64,000 nt of DNA from JAVVHH01 sp964235765 (lineage in GTDB: Bacteria; Pseudomonadota; Alphaproteobacteria; Acetobacterales; Acetobacteraceae): NCBI GenBank assembly GCA_964235765.1, contig CAXSDH010000010.1, positions 1-64,000 of the forward strand. Reading direction: 5' to 3'. Both the position numbers and the translations under genes were made by a program. This document shows positions 9,146 to 16,999 of this stretch, in pieces; the stretch's first letter is position 1, and each line of letters starts with the position of its first letter. A model generated the notes under the pieces. It did no database searches and was not told where the DNA came from. It was given only the letters and a program-made list of their open reading frames with translations.

Positions 9146-9967
9146 CTACCCAGCCGCCGCGTGCACGGCCCGCCCATTCGCCGCCAAAAACCCCTCGATC
9201 GCGCGGCGGAGCGCCCCGGCCACGCGTCCGCGATGCTCCGGGCGACGCAACGCCGCCTCGTCACCAGAGTTTGACATGAACCCCATCTCGACCAGCACGC
9301 TGGGAATGTCCGCCGCCCGCAGCACCATGAACCCGGCATGCCGCGACGGATGGGCCAGCAGGCCGATCTCGGGCAGCGAACCCACGAGTTGGCGGGCGAC
9401 CCGGGCCGATCCAAGCCGGGTCTCCTGGCGAACCAGGCTGGCCAGGATGTTCGCGACCGCCGGCGGCATGTCTTGGAAGTTCGGGCCGCCGAAACGGTCG
9501 GCGCTGTTCTCCCGCCGGGCAAGGGCGGCGGTCTGCGGGTCGGACGCGGTATCGGCGAGCGTGTAGACGCTGGCGCCCCGCACGCCCGAATCGGACACTG
9601 CATCGGCGTGCAGGGAGACGAACAGCGCGGCAGCCCGGCGTTGCGCGATTGCCACACGATCCTGCAAAGGGATGAACACGTCGCGTTCCCGCGTGAGTTC
9701 GACCCGGCATCGCCCGCCCAGGATCAGTTGCCGGCGCAACTCGTGCGCGGCCGCGAGCGCCACCTGCTTCTCGTAGGTTCCCGACACGCCGACGGCCCCA
9801 GGGTCCTTCCCCCCGTGGCCGGGATCCAGCATTACCAAGGGCAGCGGCGCCGATGCGGAAGGCGCGGGCCGCGCCGCCGTGCGGGCCAGGGCCGTGCCGG
9901 GTGCGGAAATAGCCAGCGCCAGCAGCAGACGGCGAGGAAGGGTGGGCGGATCGCGCATGACCCTCAT
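9146..9967 (-). CDS. N-acetylmuramoyl-L-alanine amidase, Amidase_3 family
   Basis: A 273-aa exported zinc amidase that cleaves the lactyl-peptide bond in peptidoglycan. The N-terminal signal segment (PRRLLLALAISAPGTALA) is followed by VMLDPGHGGKDPGAVG (first Zn His), YEKQVAL (Glu ligand), FVSLHADA (second His) and SVLVEMGFMSN (catalytic Glu). It lacks the N-terminal AMIN domain of E. coli AmiC and consists essentially of the catalytic domain. An ATG three codons downstream (MRDPPT) is an equally possible start. It is likely the first gene of the amidase-mrcA-prfB run. Confidence 0.9.
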   Translation of the reverse strand: MRVMRDPPTLPRRLLLALAISAPGTALARTAARPAPSASAPLPLVMLDPGHGGKDPGAVGVSGTYEKQVALAAAHELRRQLILGGRCRVELTRERDVFIPLQDRVAIAQRRAAALFVSLHADAVSDSGVRGASVYTLADTASDPQTAALARRENSADRFGGPNFQDMPPAVANILASLVRQETRLGSARVARQLVGSLPEIGLLAHPSRHAGFMVLRAADIPSVLVEMGFMSNSGDEAALRRPEHRGRVAGALRRAIEGFLAANGRAVHAAAG

Positions 9968-10416
9968 GTATCACATGAGGCGCGCGGATGCACTTTCGGC
10001 GAACCCGGCGGAGGCCAGCCGGCGCAGCGTCACGGCTTCACTTGCGGGTCGCCCAGGTTTAGGTCATCTTCGCTCCCGTTCCGGCGGTGCACCCCGGCGA
10101 TGTGGCTGCGATCCCTTGTCGCGCTTCCGCCTCTGCACCGCCGCCCGCGCCGCGCGGCTTCGCGCGCCGGGGCTCGTTCGCCTCACCTGGGCGGCGCCCG
10201 CTGGAGATGATCCCAGAGGTCGCGGCCCGCTTGCCAGGGATACCATGCAAAGCGCCGTGCCAGTCCTGCCCACATTCGGACCCGACCCGTCGCGCGCAAG
10301 CCCAGGCCTTTGCGGGATGCCCACCCCGTCACGTCTATTCAGCCGCCGCCGTAGCTTGCCAATCCTCTCCGAGGTCGGCACGGGCGCGCCCGCGGCGCAC
10401 CGGAGTTCAATACCCA
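9968..10416. other. 449-base non-coding leader/intergenic region before rne
   Basis: Between the divergent amidase and rne genes. No convincing protein was found: the in-frame extension of rne back to 10087 encodes Pro/Arg/Cys-rich sequence unlike RNase E and has no ribosome binding site. The region is unusually long for this compact window and G+C rich with several self-complementary GCGCG blocks around 10140-10175. A long structured rne leader used in autoregulation is known in E. coli; the same role here is inference. Confidence 0.5.
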
Positions 10417-13293
10417 ATGACGAAACGCATGCTGATCGACAGCACACACGCGGAAGAAACCCGCGTGGTGGTCCTGGACGGTAACCGCCTCGAGGATTTC
10501 GACGTCGAGACATCGACCAAACAGCAGCTCAAAGGCAACATCTACCTCGCCAAGATCGTCCGTGTAGAGCCCAGCCTCCAGGCGGCCTTCGTCGAGTATG
10601 GCGGCAACCGGCATGGCTTCCTCGCCTTCGGCGAAATCCACCCGGACTACTATCAAATCCCCGTGGCCGACCGGAAGCGCCTCCTCGAAGCGCAGGAGGC
10701 GGAGGCCCGGGAGGACGAGGAAGCCGAAGAGCGCGAGGCGGCGCGTGCCAGCCGGCGCGAACCGGCGCCCGCCGCCGAACCGGCCGTTCCCGAGTTGATC
10801 GCCTTCCAGCCCGCCACCGAGGCCGCGCCCGCCGACCCGGCCGCGTTCGACGAGCCGATGCCGCGCGCCCACCAGGTCGCGCAGCCGGCGGCAATCGCCC
10901 TCGATATCCTGGTGGCGCCTGCGGAGGCCGAGGCGTTGTTCCCGGTTTCCGACCCGGCGGCCCCGCTCGGCGACGGCGTGGACATGGTACCGGAAATGGC
11001 CGGCGCCGAGGCGGCGGCTGACGAAGCCGAGCTAAGCCCGTTCGAGGCGCCTGGCTTCGAAGCCGCGCCGGTCCCGTTCGAAGCAGCGCCGGCCAGCGCC
11101 GATGAGGACGCGGCGCCGCAGTACCCAGCGCTGGAGGGGCCGGGGCCGGAGGAAATCGGCGGCGAACCCGAGGGCGAGGACCATCCCGACCGCCGCGCCA
11201 CGCCGCGCTTCCTGCGCAACTACAAAATCCAGGAGGTCATCCGCCGCCGGCAGATCCTGCTGATCCAGGTGGTCAAGGAGGAGCGCGGCACCAAGGGTGC
11301 GGCGCTGACCACATACATCTCGCTGGCCGGGCGCTTCTCCGTGCTGATGCCGAACTCGCCCCGCGGCGGCGGCATCTCCCGCAAGATCACCTCGGCTGCC
11401 GACCGCCGGCGGCTCAAGGAGGTCACCTCCGAGCTGGACCTGCCGCGCGGCATGGGCCTGATCATCCGGACCGCGGGCGCCAACCGGCCGAAGCCCGAAA
11501 TCCTGCGCGACTGCGAGTACCTGCTCGGGCAATGGGACCAGATCCGAGAGCTGACCATGAAAAGCATGGCCCCGGCGCTGATCTACGAAGAGGCCAGCCT
11601 GATCAAGCGCGCCATCCGCGACGTGTACTCGCGGGACGTGGACGACATCCTGGTGGACGGCGAGCAAGGCTGGCGCGCGGCGCGCGACTTCATGCGCATG
11701 CTGATGCCGACCCACGCCCGCAAGGTGCAACTGTGGAAGGACCCGCAGCCGCTGTTCGCCAAGGCGCAGGTCGAGGCGCAACTGGATGCGATGCTGCTGC
11801 CGACGGTGCAGCTCAAGTCCGGTGGTTACCTGGTCATCAACCAGACTGAGGCGCTGGTCGCCATCGACGTGAACTCGGGCCGCAGCACGCGCGAGCGCGG
11901 CATCGAGGAGACGGCGCTGCGCACCAACCTCGAGGCAGCCGACGAGGCCGCGCGGCAGCTTCGCCTGCGCGACCTGGCCGGGTTGATCGTGATCGACTTC
12001 ATCGACATGGAGAGCCGGCGCAACAACGCGTCGGTCGAGCGCCGCCTGAAGGATGCGCTGAAAATCGACCGCGCCCGCATCCAGGTGGGTTCGATCAGCC
12101 ATTTCGGCCTGCTGGAAATGAGCCGGCAGCGGCTGCGGCCCTCCCTGGCGGAAACCAGCTTCGTCACCTGCCCGCATTGCAACGGCACCGGCCACGTGCG
12201 CAGTACCGAGAGTGCCGCGCTGCACGTGCTGCGCGCCATCGAGGAGGAAGGCAGCAAGCGCCGCGCGGCGGAGATCGTCGTGAATGCGGCGGGCGGCATC
12301 GCGCTATACATCCTGAACCACAAGCGGCTCCGCCTTTCGGAGATCGAGCAGCGCTACGGCATGCAGGTCGTGTTTGCGGCCGACGACAGCTTGCTGCCGC
12401 CGGCCATCCGGATCGACAAGGTCCGCGCCCAGGTGGCTTCCGAGCTGCCCGCGCCCATCTCGCAACTGGCGCCGCCCGAGCCGTTCGAGGACCCCGATGA
12501 ACTCGAGGCCGAGGCGGTGTCCGTGGGCGACGACATGGAGGACGACGATGCTGCCGACGCACCGCGCCCGGGCGAGACCGCCGAGGAGGGCGAGCAGCGC
12601 CAGAAGCGCCGCCGCCGCCGCCGCCGCGGTGGCCGCCGGGATGACGCGGTCGCCGGCGCGGTGGGAGAGATCTCGCCTCCGGCCGGCGACGTAACGGCCG
12701 CGCCGGACACCGGCGACGTAACGGCCGCGCCCGAGGAGGCGGGTGACCCGGCAGCGGCCGAATCCACGGCGACGGACGCCCAAGCGGACGCACCGCCGGG
12801 CCCGGCCGACGGCGAAGAGGGCGAGCGCCGCCGCCGTGGCCGCCGCGGCGGACGTCGCCGGCGTCGCGACCAGCCCGATGGCGAGGGCGAAGCTGTAAAC
12901 GCCGAAGCCGAGACCGGCAGCGACGAGGCCGCAGCGCCGCAGGCGGAAGCCGGACCGCGGATGCCGGCCTACTCCGGCCCGACCCCGGCGGACCCATTCG
13001 GCGGCGCCAGCACCTTCGACATCTTCGATGCCATGGAGCAGGCCGAGCAGGAGCGGGCCGCTGCGGTCGCGGCGCCGATGGCCGTGCCCGCAGCACCGCT
13101 CCATGCACCCGCGGCCGAGGCCGAACCCGCTTACGCCGCACCGGAGCCCGTCGCCGAAGCGCCGGCAGCCGCCATTCCGGAGCCGGCGCCGGAACCGGCG
13201 ATGGAGCCGGCGCTTTCGCCAGCCGCGGCGCCGGTGCTCGTCGGCGAGCAAGACGCACCCGCGGAAAAGAAGCGAGGCTGGTGGCGGCGCTAA
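10417..13293 (+). CDS. rne: Ribonuclease E
   Basis: A 958-aa endoribonuclease and likely RNA degradosome scaffold. The N-terminus is RNase E/G-like (MTKRMLIDSTHAEETRVVVL). The S1 domain is interrupted after HPDYYQIP by about 175 acidic Ala/Pro/Glu-rich residues (about 88-262) and resumes at FLRNYKIQEVIRRRQILLIQ. The catalytic domain has Asp484 (AIDVNSGR) and Asp527 (IVIDFIDM). The Zn-link is CPHC (Cys585, Cys588). The C-terminal third is disordered, with Arg-rich blocks (RRRRRRRGGRR; RRRGRRGGRRRRR) and a WWRR end. The ATG at 10417 fits the family start, with GGAG 11 bases upstream. Confidence 0.94.
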   Translation: MTKRMLIDSTHAEETRVVVLDGNRLEDFDVETSTKQQLKGNIYLAKIVRVEPSLQAAFVEYGGNRHGFLAFGEIHPDYYQIPVADRKRLLEAQEAEAREDEEAEEREAARASRREPAPAAEPAVPELIAFQPATEAAPADPAAFDEPMPRAHQVAQPAAIALDILVAPAEAEALFPVSDPAAPLGDGVDMVPEMAGAEAAADEAELSPFEAPGFEAAPVPFEAAPASADEDAAPQYPALEGPGPEEIGGEPEGEDHPDRRATPRFLRNYKIQEVIRRRQILLIQVVKEERGTKGAALTTYISLAGRFSVLMPNSPRGGGISRKITSAADRRRLKEVTSELDLPRGMGLIIRTAGANRPKPEILRDCEYLLGQWDQIRELTMKSMAPALIYEEASLIKRAIRDVYSRDVDDILVDGEQGWRAARDFMRMLMPTHARKVQLWKDPQPLFAKAQVEAQLDAMLLPTVQLKSGGYLVINQTEALVAIDVNSGRSTRERGIEETALRTNLEAADEAARQLRLRDLAGLIVIDFIDMESRRNNASVERRLKDALKIDRARIQVGSISHFGLLEMSRQRLRPSLAETSFVTCPHCNGTGHVRSTESAALHVLRAIEEEGSKRRAAEIVVNAAGGIALYILNHKRLRLSEIEQRYGMQVVFAADDSLLPPAIRIDKVRAQVASELPAPISQLAPPEPFEDPDELEAEAVSVGDDMEDDDAADAPRPGETAEEGEQRQKRRRRRRRGGRRDDAVAGAVGEISPPAGDVTAAPDTGDVTAAPEEAGDPAAAESTATDAQADAPPGPADGEEGERRRRGRRGGRRRRRDQPDGEGEAVNAEAETGSDEAAAPQAEAGPRMPAYSGPTPADPFGGASTFDIFDAMEQAEQERAAAVAAPMAVPAAPLHAPAAEAEPAYAAPEPVAEAPAAAIPEPAPEPAMEPALSPAAAPVLVGEQDAPAEKKRGWWRR
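12683..12731 (+). repeat. 22-bp direct repeat in the rne C-terminal region
   Basis: Two identical 22-base copies (12683-12704 and 12710-12731), offset by 27 bases, encode two GDVTAAP units in the disordered RNase E tail. The in-frame period (9 codons) points to recent tandem duplication in low-complexity coding DNA. Confidence 0.85.
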
Positions 13294-13313
13294 CCGCCTC
13301 CCGTTGCACTACC

Positions 13314-13337
13314 CCCTCTCCCGGCATCGGGAGAGGG
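13314..13337. terminator. rne: 10-bp hairpin after rne
   Basis: CCCTCTCCCG (13314-13323) pairs perfectly with CGGGAGAGGG (13328-13337) around a GCAT loop, 21 bases after the rne stop. There is no T run, so it may terminate transcription with Rho help, stabilise the 3' end, or be a member of a dispersed hairpin family. Confidence 0.5.
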
Positions 13338-13366
13338 ATCTGCCGAGCACCCGGGGCTAAGCGCCG

Positions 13367-14056
13367 GTGAGCGGCTGGGAGCGCTTCACCGACGCATTCT
13401 TCAATGCGCGCGTGATGGCGGGCGCGCTGCCTGCCATCGTCCAGGGCTTTCTGCTCACCGTCGAGCTCGCCTTGCTGATCGTCGTCACCGGGCTCTCGGC
13501 CGGGCTGATGCTGGCGCTGCTGCGCAGCCTGGGCGTGCGGCCGCTGAACTGGCTGATCGTGTTCGTGGTGGACGTGTTCCGCGCCGTGCCGCCGCTGGTC
13601 ATCATCGTGCTGATCTATTTCGGCCTGCCGGACGCCGGGCTGACCCCTTCGGGCTTCGTCGCCACCTGGGCAAGCCTGGCACTGGTGCTGATGGCGTTCG
13701 CCGAGGAGATTTTCTGGGCCGGACTGCAATCCGTCCCGCGCGGGCAGTGGGAGGCCGCGCGCAGCACGGGGCTGGGGTTCGGCCAGGCCCTGTTCTGGGT
13801 CGTGCTGCCGCAGGCGCTGCAGATCACCATCCCGCCTCTGACCAACCGGACCATCGCCATCACCAAGGGCACGGCGCTCGGCTCCGTGGTGGCGGTCTCT
13901 GAAATCCTGTCCCAGGCGTCGTCCGCCGTCTCCTTCACCTCCAATCCCTCCCCGCTCACTCTGGGCGCCGCGGCCTATCTCGTGCTGTTCCTGCCCGTGG
14001 TGGCATTCGGGCGGTGGGTGGAGACGCGGTTCCCCAATCGCGGGCGCGCCCAGTGA
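13367..14056 (+). CDS. Polar amino acid ABC transporter permease (HisM/GlnP type), first of a pair
   Basis: A 229-aa inner-membrane permease with about five TM segments. It has the EAA-loop sequence SVPRGQWEAARSTGLGFGQALFWVVLPQAL and an ending (LTNRTIAITKGTALGSVVAVSEIL) typical of the His/Glu/Gln/Arg/opine family. The GTG start at 13367 has only a weak purine-rich upstream sequence. The next gene begins on its stop codon (TGATG). No binding protein or ATPase for this pair lies in the window. Confidence 0.88.
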   Translation: MSGWERFTDAFFNARVMAGALPAIVQGFLLTVELALLIVVTGLSAGLMLALLRSLGVRPLNWLIVFVVDVFRAVPPLVIIVLIYFGLPDAGLTPSGFVATWASLALVLMAFAEEIFWAGLQSVPRGQWEAARSTGLGFGQALFWVVLPQALQITIPPLTNRTIAITKGTALGSVVAVSEILSQASSAVSFTSNPSPLTLGAAAYLVLFLPVVAFGRWVETRFPNRGRAQ

Positions 14057-14718
14057 TGGAGACGTTCCTCAATGCCGGGATTGTCGCCGCGGCCTGGCCG
14101 ATCCTGTGGTCGGGGCTGCTCCGCACCGTGGGGCTGTCGTTGCTGGTGGTGCCGCTCGGCATTGTCGGCGGCCTGGCCATCGCGCTGCTGTCCACCATCC
14201 GCCACGCCTGGGTCCGCTGGCCGCTGATCGCCTGGGTAGACTTCTTCCGCGCGTTCCCACCCCTGGTGCTCCTCATTTTCCTCTACGCCGGATTGCCGTT
14301 CGCCGGTATCGACCTCGGCGCCTACGGCTCGGTGGCGGTCGGATTCTTCCTCAACACCGGCGCCTATTACGGCGAGGTGCTGCGCGCCGGCATCGAGAGC
14401 GTGCCGCCGGGCCAGGCCGAGGCGGCGCGCAGCACGGGGCTCAGCCGCTGGCAGGCGCTAACCCTGGTCGTGTTGCCGCAGGCGATACGGAACGTGCTGC
14501 CCGACCTGGTCTCCAACACGCTGGAGGTGGTGAAGCTGACCTCGCTCGCGGGCGTCGTGGCGTTGCCCGAGCTGCTGTTCCAGGCGCGCCAGGCGCAAAG
14601 CCTCACCTACAACCCCAGCCCGGTCGTGGCGGCGGCGCTGCTCTACTTCGTGATGCTGTGGCCGGTGGTGCGCCTGTTGAGCCGGCTGGAGAACCGTGCC
14701 ATCGCTGACCGGCGATGA
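14056..14718 (+). CDS. Polar amino acid ABC transporter permease (HisM/GlnP type), second of a pair
   Basis: A 220-aa partner permease, homologous to the preceding gene. Its EAA loop is GIESVPPGQAEAARSTGLSR, followed by VVLPQAIRNVLPDLVSNTLEVVKLTSLAGVVALPELL. The two permeases should form the heterodimeric channel of an importer. The ATG at 14056 shares one base with the upstream stop; the in-frame extension to 14014 is coding in the other gene and unlikely to be used. The 3' end overlaps the DUF2272 gene by 4 bases. Confidence 0.88.
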   Translation: METFLNAGIVAAAWPILWSGLLRTVGLSLLVVPLGIVGGLAIALLSTIRHAWVRWPLIAWVDFFRAFPPLVLLIFLYAGLPFAGIDLGAYGSVAVGFFLNTGAYYGEVLRAGIESVPPGQAEAARSTGLSRWQALTLVVLPQAIRNVLPDLVSNTLEVVKLTSLAGVVALPELLFQARQAQSLTYNPSPVVAAALLYFVMLWPVVRLLSRLENRAIADRR

Positions 14719-15500
14719 AACGCCTCCTGCTCCTCCTGCTCCTCGGCGCCTGCACAAGCCGGCCGCCCGTCTCGGTCGTCACGCAATCCGCGGTGCCGCC
14801 CGACCTGCATGTGCCGGATTACGCGAAGCGGCCGTTCGAGCCCTTCTCGCGCACCAACGCGGTCGCCATCGCCGAGCGGGAGTGGCGCAGCTTCGGCAGC
14901 CCCGTGAACGACGACCCGCCCGGCCGCGCCCAGCCCCGCGCCCTCCGCCTCGATCAGCAGCCCGGCCTTTGGCAGCGCGTCGGCGATTATTGGTGGCTGG
15001 GCCAGGACGCCCGGAGCCGCCAAAGCGGCTGGACCGGCCGCTACGACGAATTCGGCGCCGCCTATGCCGGTGACGCGCCAGCCTGGTCGGCCGCCTTCAT
15101 CTCCTACGTGATGCGCAGCGCCGGCGCGGGTGACCGCTTCGCCTACTCCCCGTTGCACGCCGACTACATCAACGCCGCCGCCGAGAACCGGGGCGTGCTG
15201 CACGCGGAGCGGCCCGAAGCCTATGCGCCGCAGCCCGGCGACCTGATCTGCTACGGCCGGGCCGACGCCCGTACCATGCGGTTCGAGGACCTGCCGGCGC
15301 CGCGCTTCCTGGGGCACTGCGACATCGTCGTGCAATCGCTGGGGGACCAACTCGCCGTCATCGGCGGCAACGTGGCGAGCGGGGTGACGCTGAAGCATGT
15401 GCCCGTCACGGCAGGCGGCCTGCTGTCCGGGACCGATGGACGCCCGCTGGACGGACGCTACGGCTGGTTCGTCGTGCTGCGAGTGGGCTACGACGCATAG
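14715..15500 (+). CDS. DUF2272 domain lipoprotein
   Basis: A 261-aa protein with a lipoprotein signal (MKRLLLLLLLGAC, lipobox LLGAC, Cys13), so it is probably anchored in an envelope membrane. The body matches the DUF2272 pattern: AIAEREWRSFGSP, YDEFGAAYAGDAPAWSAAFISYVMRSAG, PQPGDLICYGR and GHCDIVV...IGGNV. The fold resembles CHAP/NlpC-P60 peptidase layouts, with Trp-Ser-Ala where a catalytic Cys would be expected. Activity is unknown. The ATGA overlap with the second permease suggests co-expression. Confidence 0.82.
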   Translation: MKRLLLLLLLGACTSRPPVSVVTQSAVPPDLHVPDYAKRPFEPFSRTNAVAIAEREWRSFGSPVNDDPPGRAQPRALRLDQQPGLWQRVGDYWWLGQDARSRQSGWTGRYDEFGAAYAGDAPAWSAAFISYVMRSAGAGDRFAYSPLHADYINAAAENRGVLHAERPEAYAPQPGDLICYGRADARTMRFEDLPAPRFLGHCDIVVQSLGDQLAVIGGNVASGVTLKHVPVTAGGLLSGTDGRPLDGRYGWFVVLRVGYDA

Positions 15501-15550
15501 CGCGGAGCAGTGCTCGCCAAAACAAAGCCTCTAGGCGCCCACCCGCGGCG

Positions 15551-15961
15551 CTACCGCTGGCGCCACGGCAATCCGGCGAATTTCCACCCCGCAACCCTGC
15601 CGCGATGGCCCTCGCCGTCCGGCGGACCCTCGAACCCGTCCTTGATGTTGAAGGCGTGCGGATACCCGGCAGCCTGGGCCGCCGCCGCCGCAGCCTGGCT
15701 GCGCACACCGCTACGGCACAGGAAGTAAATGTGGTTCTCCGCCGTCAGCCCGGCCTGCTTGAGGTGCTCGGTAAATCCGGCGTTCACCTGCATGGCCGGA
15801 AATACCTGCCACGGGATCAGCACCGGCTCCTGGCCCGACTCCTGCAGATCGGGCAGCCCGACATAGCTCCACTCCGCGTCGGTCCGCACATCCACCAGGC
15901 GCGCCTGCGGGTCGGCGCACAGCGCGTCCCAGACCTGCTTTGGGGCTACGTCCTCGACCAT
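15551..15961 (-). CDS. Rhodanese-like domain protein
   Basis: A single rhodanese domain of 136 aa. The N-terminus ARLVDVRTDAEWSYVGLPDL is the usual CH2A region. The active-site loop FLCRSGVRS carries the persulfide-forming cysteine. The C-terminus GYPHAFNIKDGFEGPPDGEGHRG is the standard final motif. It is a probable cytoplasmic sulfurtransferase. It is divergent from cysK with only 39 bases between start codons, so a shared role in sulfur handling is plausible. Confidence 0.9.
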   Translation of the reverse strand: MVEDVAPKQVWDALCADPQARLVDVRTDAEWSYVGLPDLQESGQEPVLIPWQVFPAMQVNAGFTEHLKQAGLTAENHIYFLCRSGVRSQAAAAAAQAAGYPHAFNIKDGFEGPPDGEGHRGRVAGWKFAGLPWRQR

Positions 15962-16000
15962 GTAAGCTCTCCCTCATCGCTAGCACGAAGGTGCCCCAGC

Positions 16001-16999
16001 ATGGCCGAAAGCACAAACAGCAGCCCGGCCGAGGGTCTTCTCGGCGCGATCGGCAACACCCCCCTGGTCCGCCTCCGCCGCGCATCGGACGCCACCGGCT
16101 GCACCATCCTGGGCAAGGCCGAGTTCATGAACCCGGGCGGCTCCGTCAAGGACCGCGCCGGGCTCGCCATCATCAGGGACGCCATGGCGCGAGGCGTGCT
16201 GCCGGCGGGCGGCACGGTGGTGGAGGGCACGGCGGGGAACACCGGCATCGGCCTCACCCTCGTCGCCAATGCGCTGGGCTTCCGCTCGGTCATCGTCATG
16301 CCGGAAACGCAGAGCCAGGAGAAGATCGACTTCCTGCGCATGATCGGCGCCGACCTGCGGCTCATCCCTGCCAAGCCCTATGCCGATCCCGGCAACTACG
16401 TCCATGTCTCCCGCCGCCTGGCCGAGGAGATGGGCGCGGTTTGGGCCAACCAGTTCGACAATCTGGCCAACCGCGAAGGCCACCGCGCGACAGGCCTGGA
16501 GATCCTGGAGCAGACCGGAGGCCGGGTGGACGCGTTCACCTGCGCCTGTGGCACGGGCGGCACCTTGGCCGGAGTGGCCTTTGCCCTGAAGCACGCCAAC
16601 CCGGCCACGCGCATCGTGTTGGCGGACCCCGAAGGAAGCGGGCTCTACGGCTGGATCAAGTCGGGCGACCTATCGATCCAAGGCAGTTCCATCACCGAAG
16701 GCATCGGTCAATCGCGGGTTCCGGAGAACCTGGCCGGCGCCCCGATCGACGACGCGGTGCGCATCCCCGACCCGGAGGCGCTCGAACAGGTGTTCGACCT
16801 GCTGATCCACGAGGGCCTCTCGGTCGGCGGGTCCGCCGGGTTGAACGCGGCCGCGGCCATCCGCGTGGCGCGCGAGATGGGCCCCGGGCACACCGTGGTG
16901 ACCATCCTGTGCGACGGCGGCTCGCGCTATCAGTCCAAGCTGTTCAACCCGGCGTTCCTGCGCTCGAAGGGCCTGCCGACCCCGCCCTGGTTGTCGTAG
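16001..16999 (+). CDS. cysK: Cysteine synthase A (O-acetylserine sulfhydrylase)
   Basis: PLP enzyme (332 aa) making cysteine from O-acetylserine and sulfide. LLGAIGNTPLVRLRRASD begins the fold. PGGSVKDRAG holds the PLP lysine. EGTAGNTGIGL is the substrate loop and TCACGTGGTLAGV the phosphate-binding glycine loop. GLSVGGSAGLNAAAA contacts the pyridine ring. The ATG at 16001 is preceded by GAAGG. The 3' end overlaps the convergent glycosyltransferase gene by 56 bases. A cystathionine beta-synthase assignment is possible but lacks supporting neighbours. Confidence 0.9.
   Translation: MAESTNSSPAEGLLGAIGNTPLVRLRRASDATGCTILGKAEFMNPGGSVKDRAGLAIIRDAMARGVLPAGGTVVEGTAGNTGIGLTLVANALGFRSVIVMPETQSQEKIDFLRMIGADLRLIPAKPYADPGNYVHVSRRLAEEMGAVWANQFDNLANREGHRATGLEILEQTGGRVDAFTCACGTGGTLAGVAFALKHANPATRIVLADPEGSGLYGWIKSGDLSIQGSSITEGIGQSRVPENLAGAPIDDAVRIPDPEALEQVFDLLIHEGLSVGGSAGLNAAAAIRVAREMGPGHTVVTILCDGGSRYQSKLFNPAFLRSKGLPTPPWLS

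Noticed and set aside
10087..10416. N-terminal extension of rne
   Set aside because: In frame, but the sequence is unlike any RNase E N-terminus and has no ribosome binding site; the conserved start is at 10417.
12164..13729. 521-codon minus-strand open frame over the 3' part of rne
   Set aside because: Pro/Arg-rich shadow of the RNase E disordered tail; no start signal or domain.
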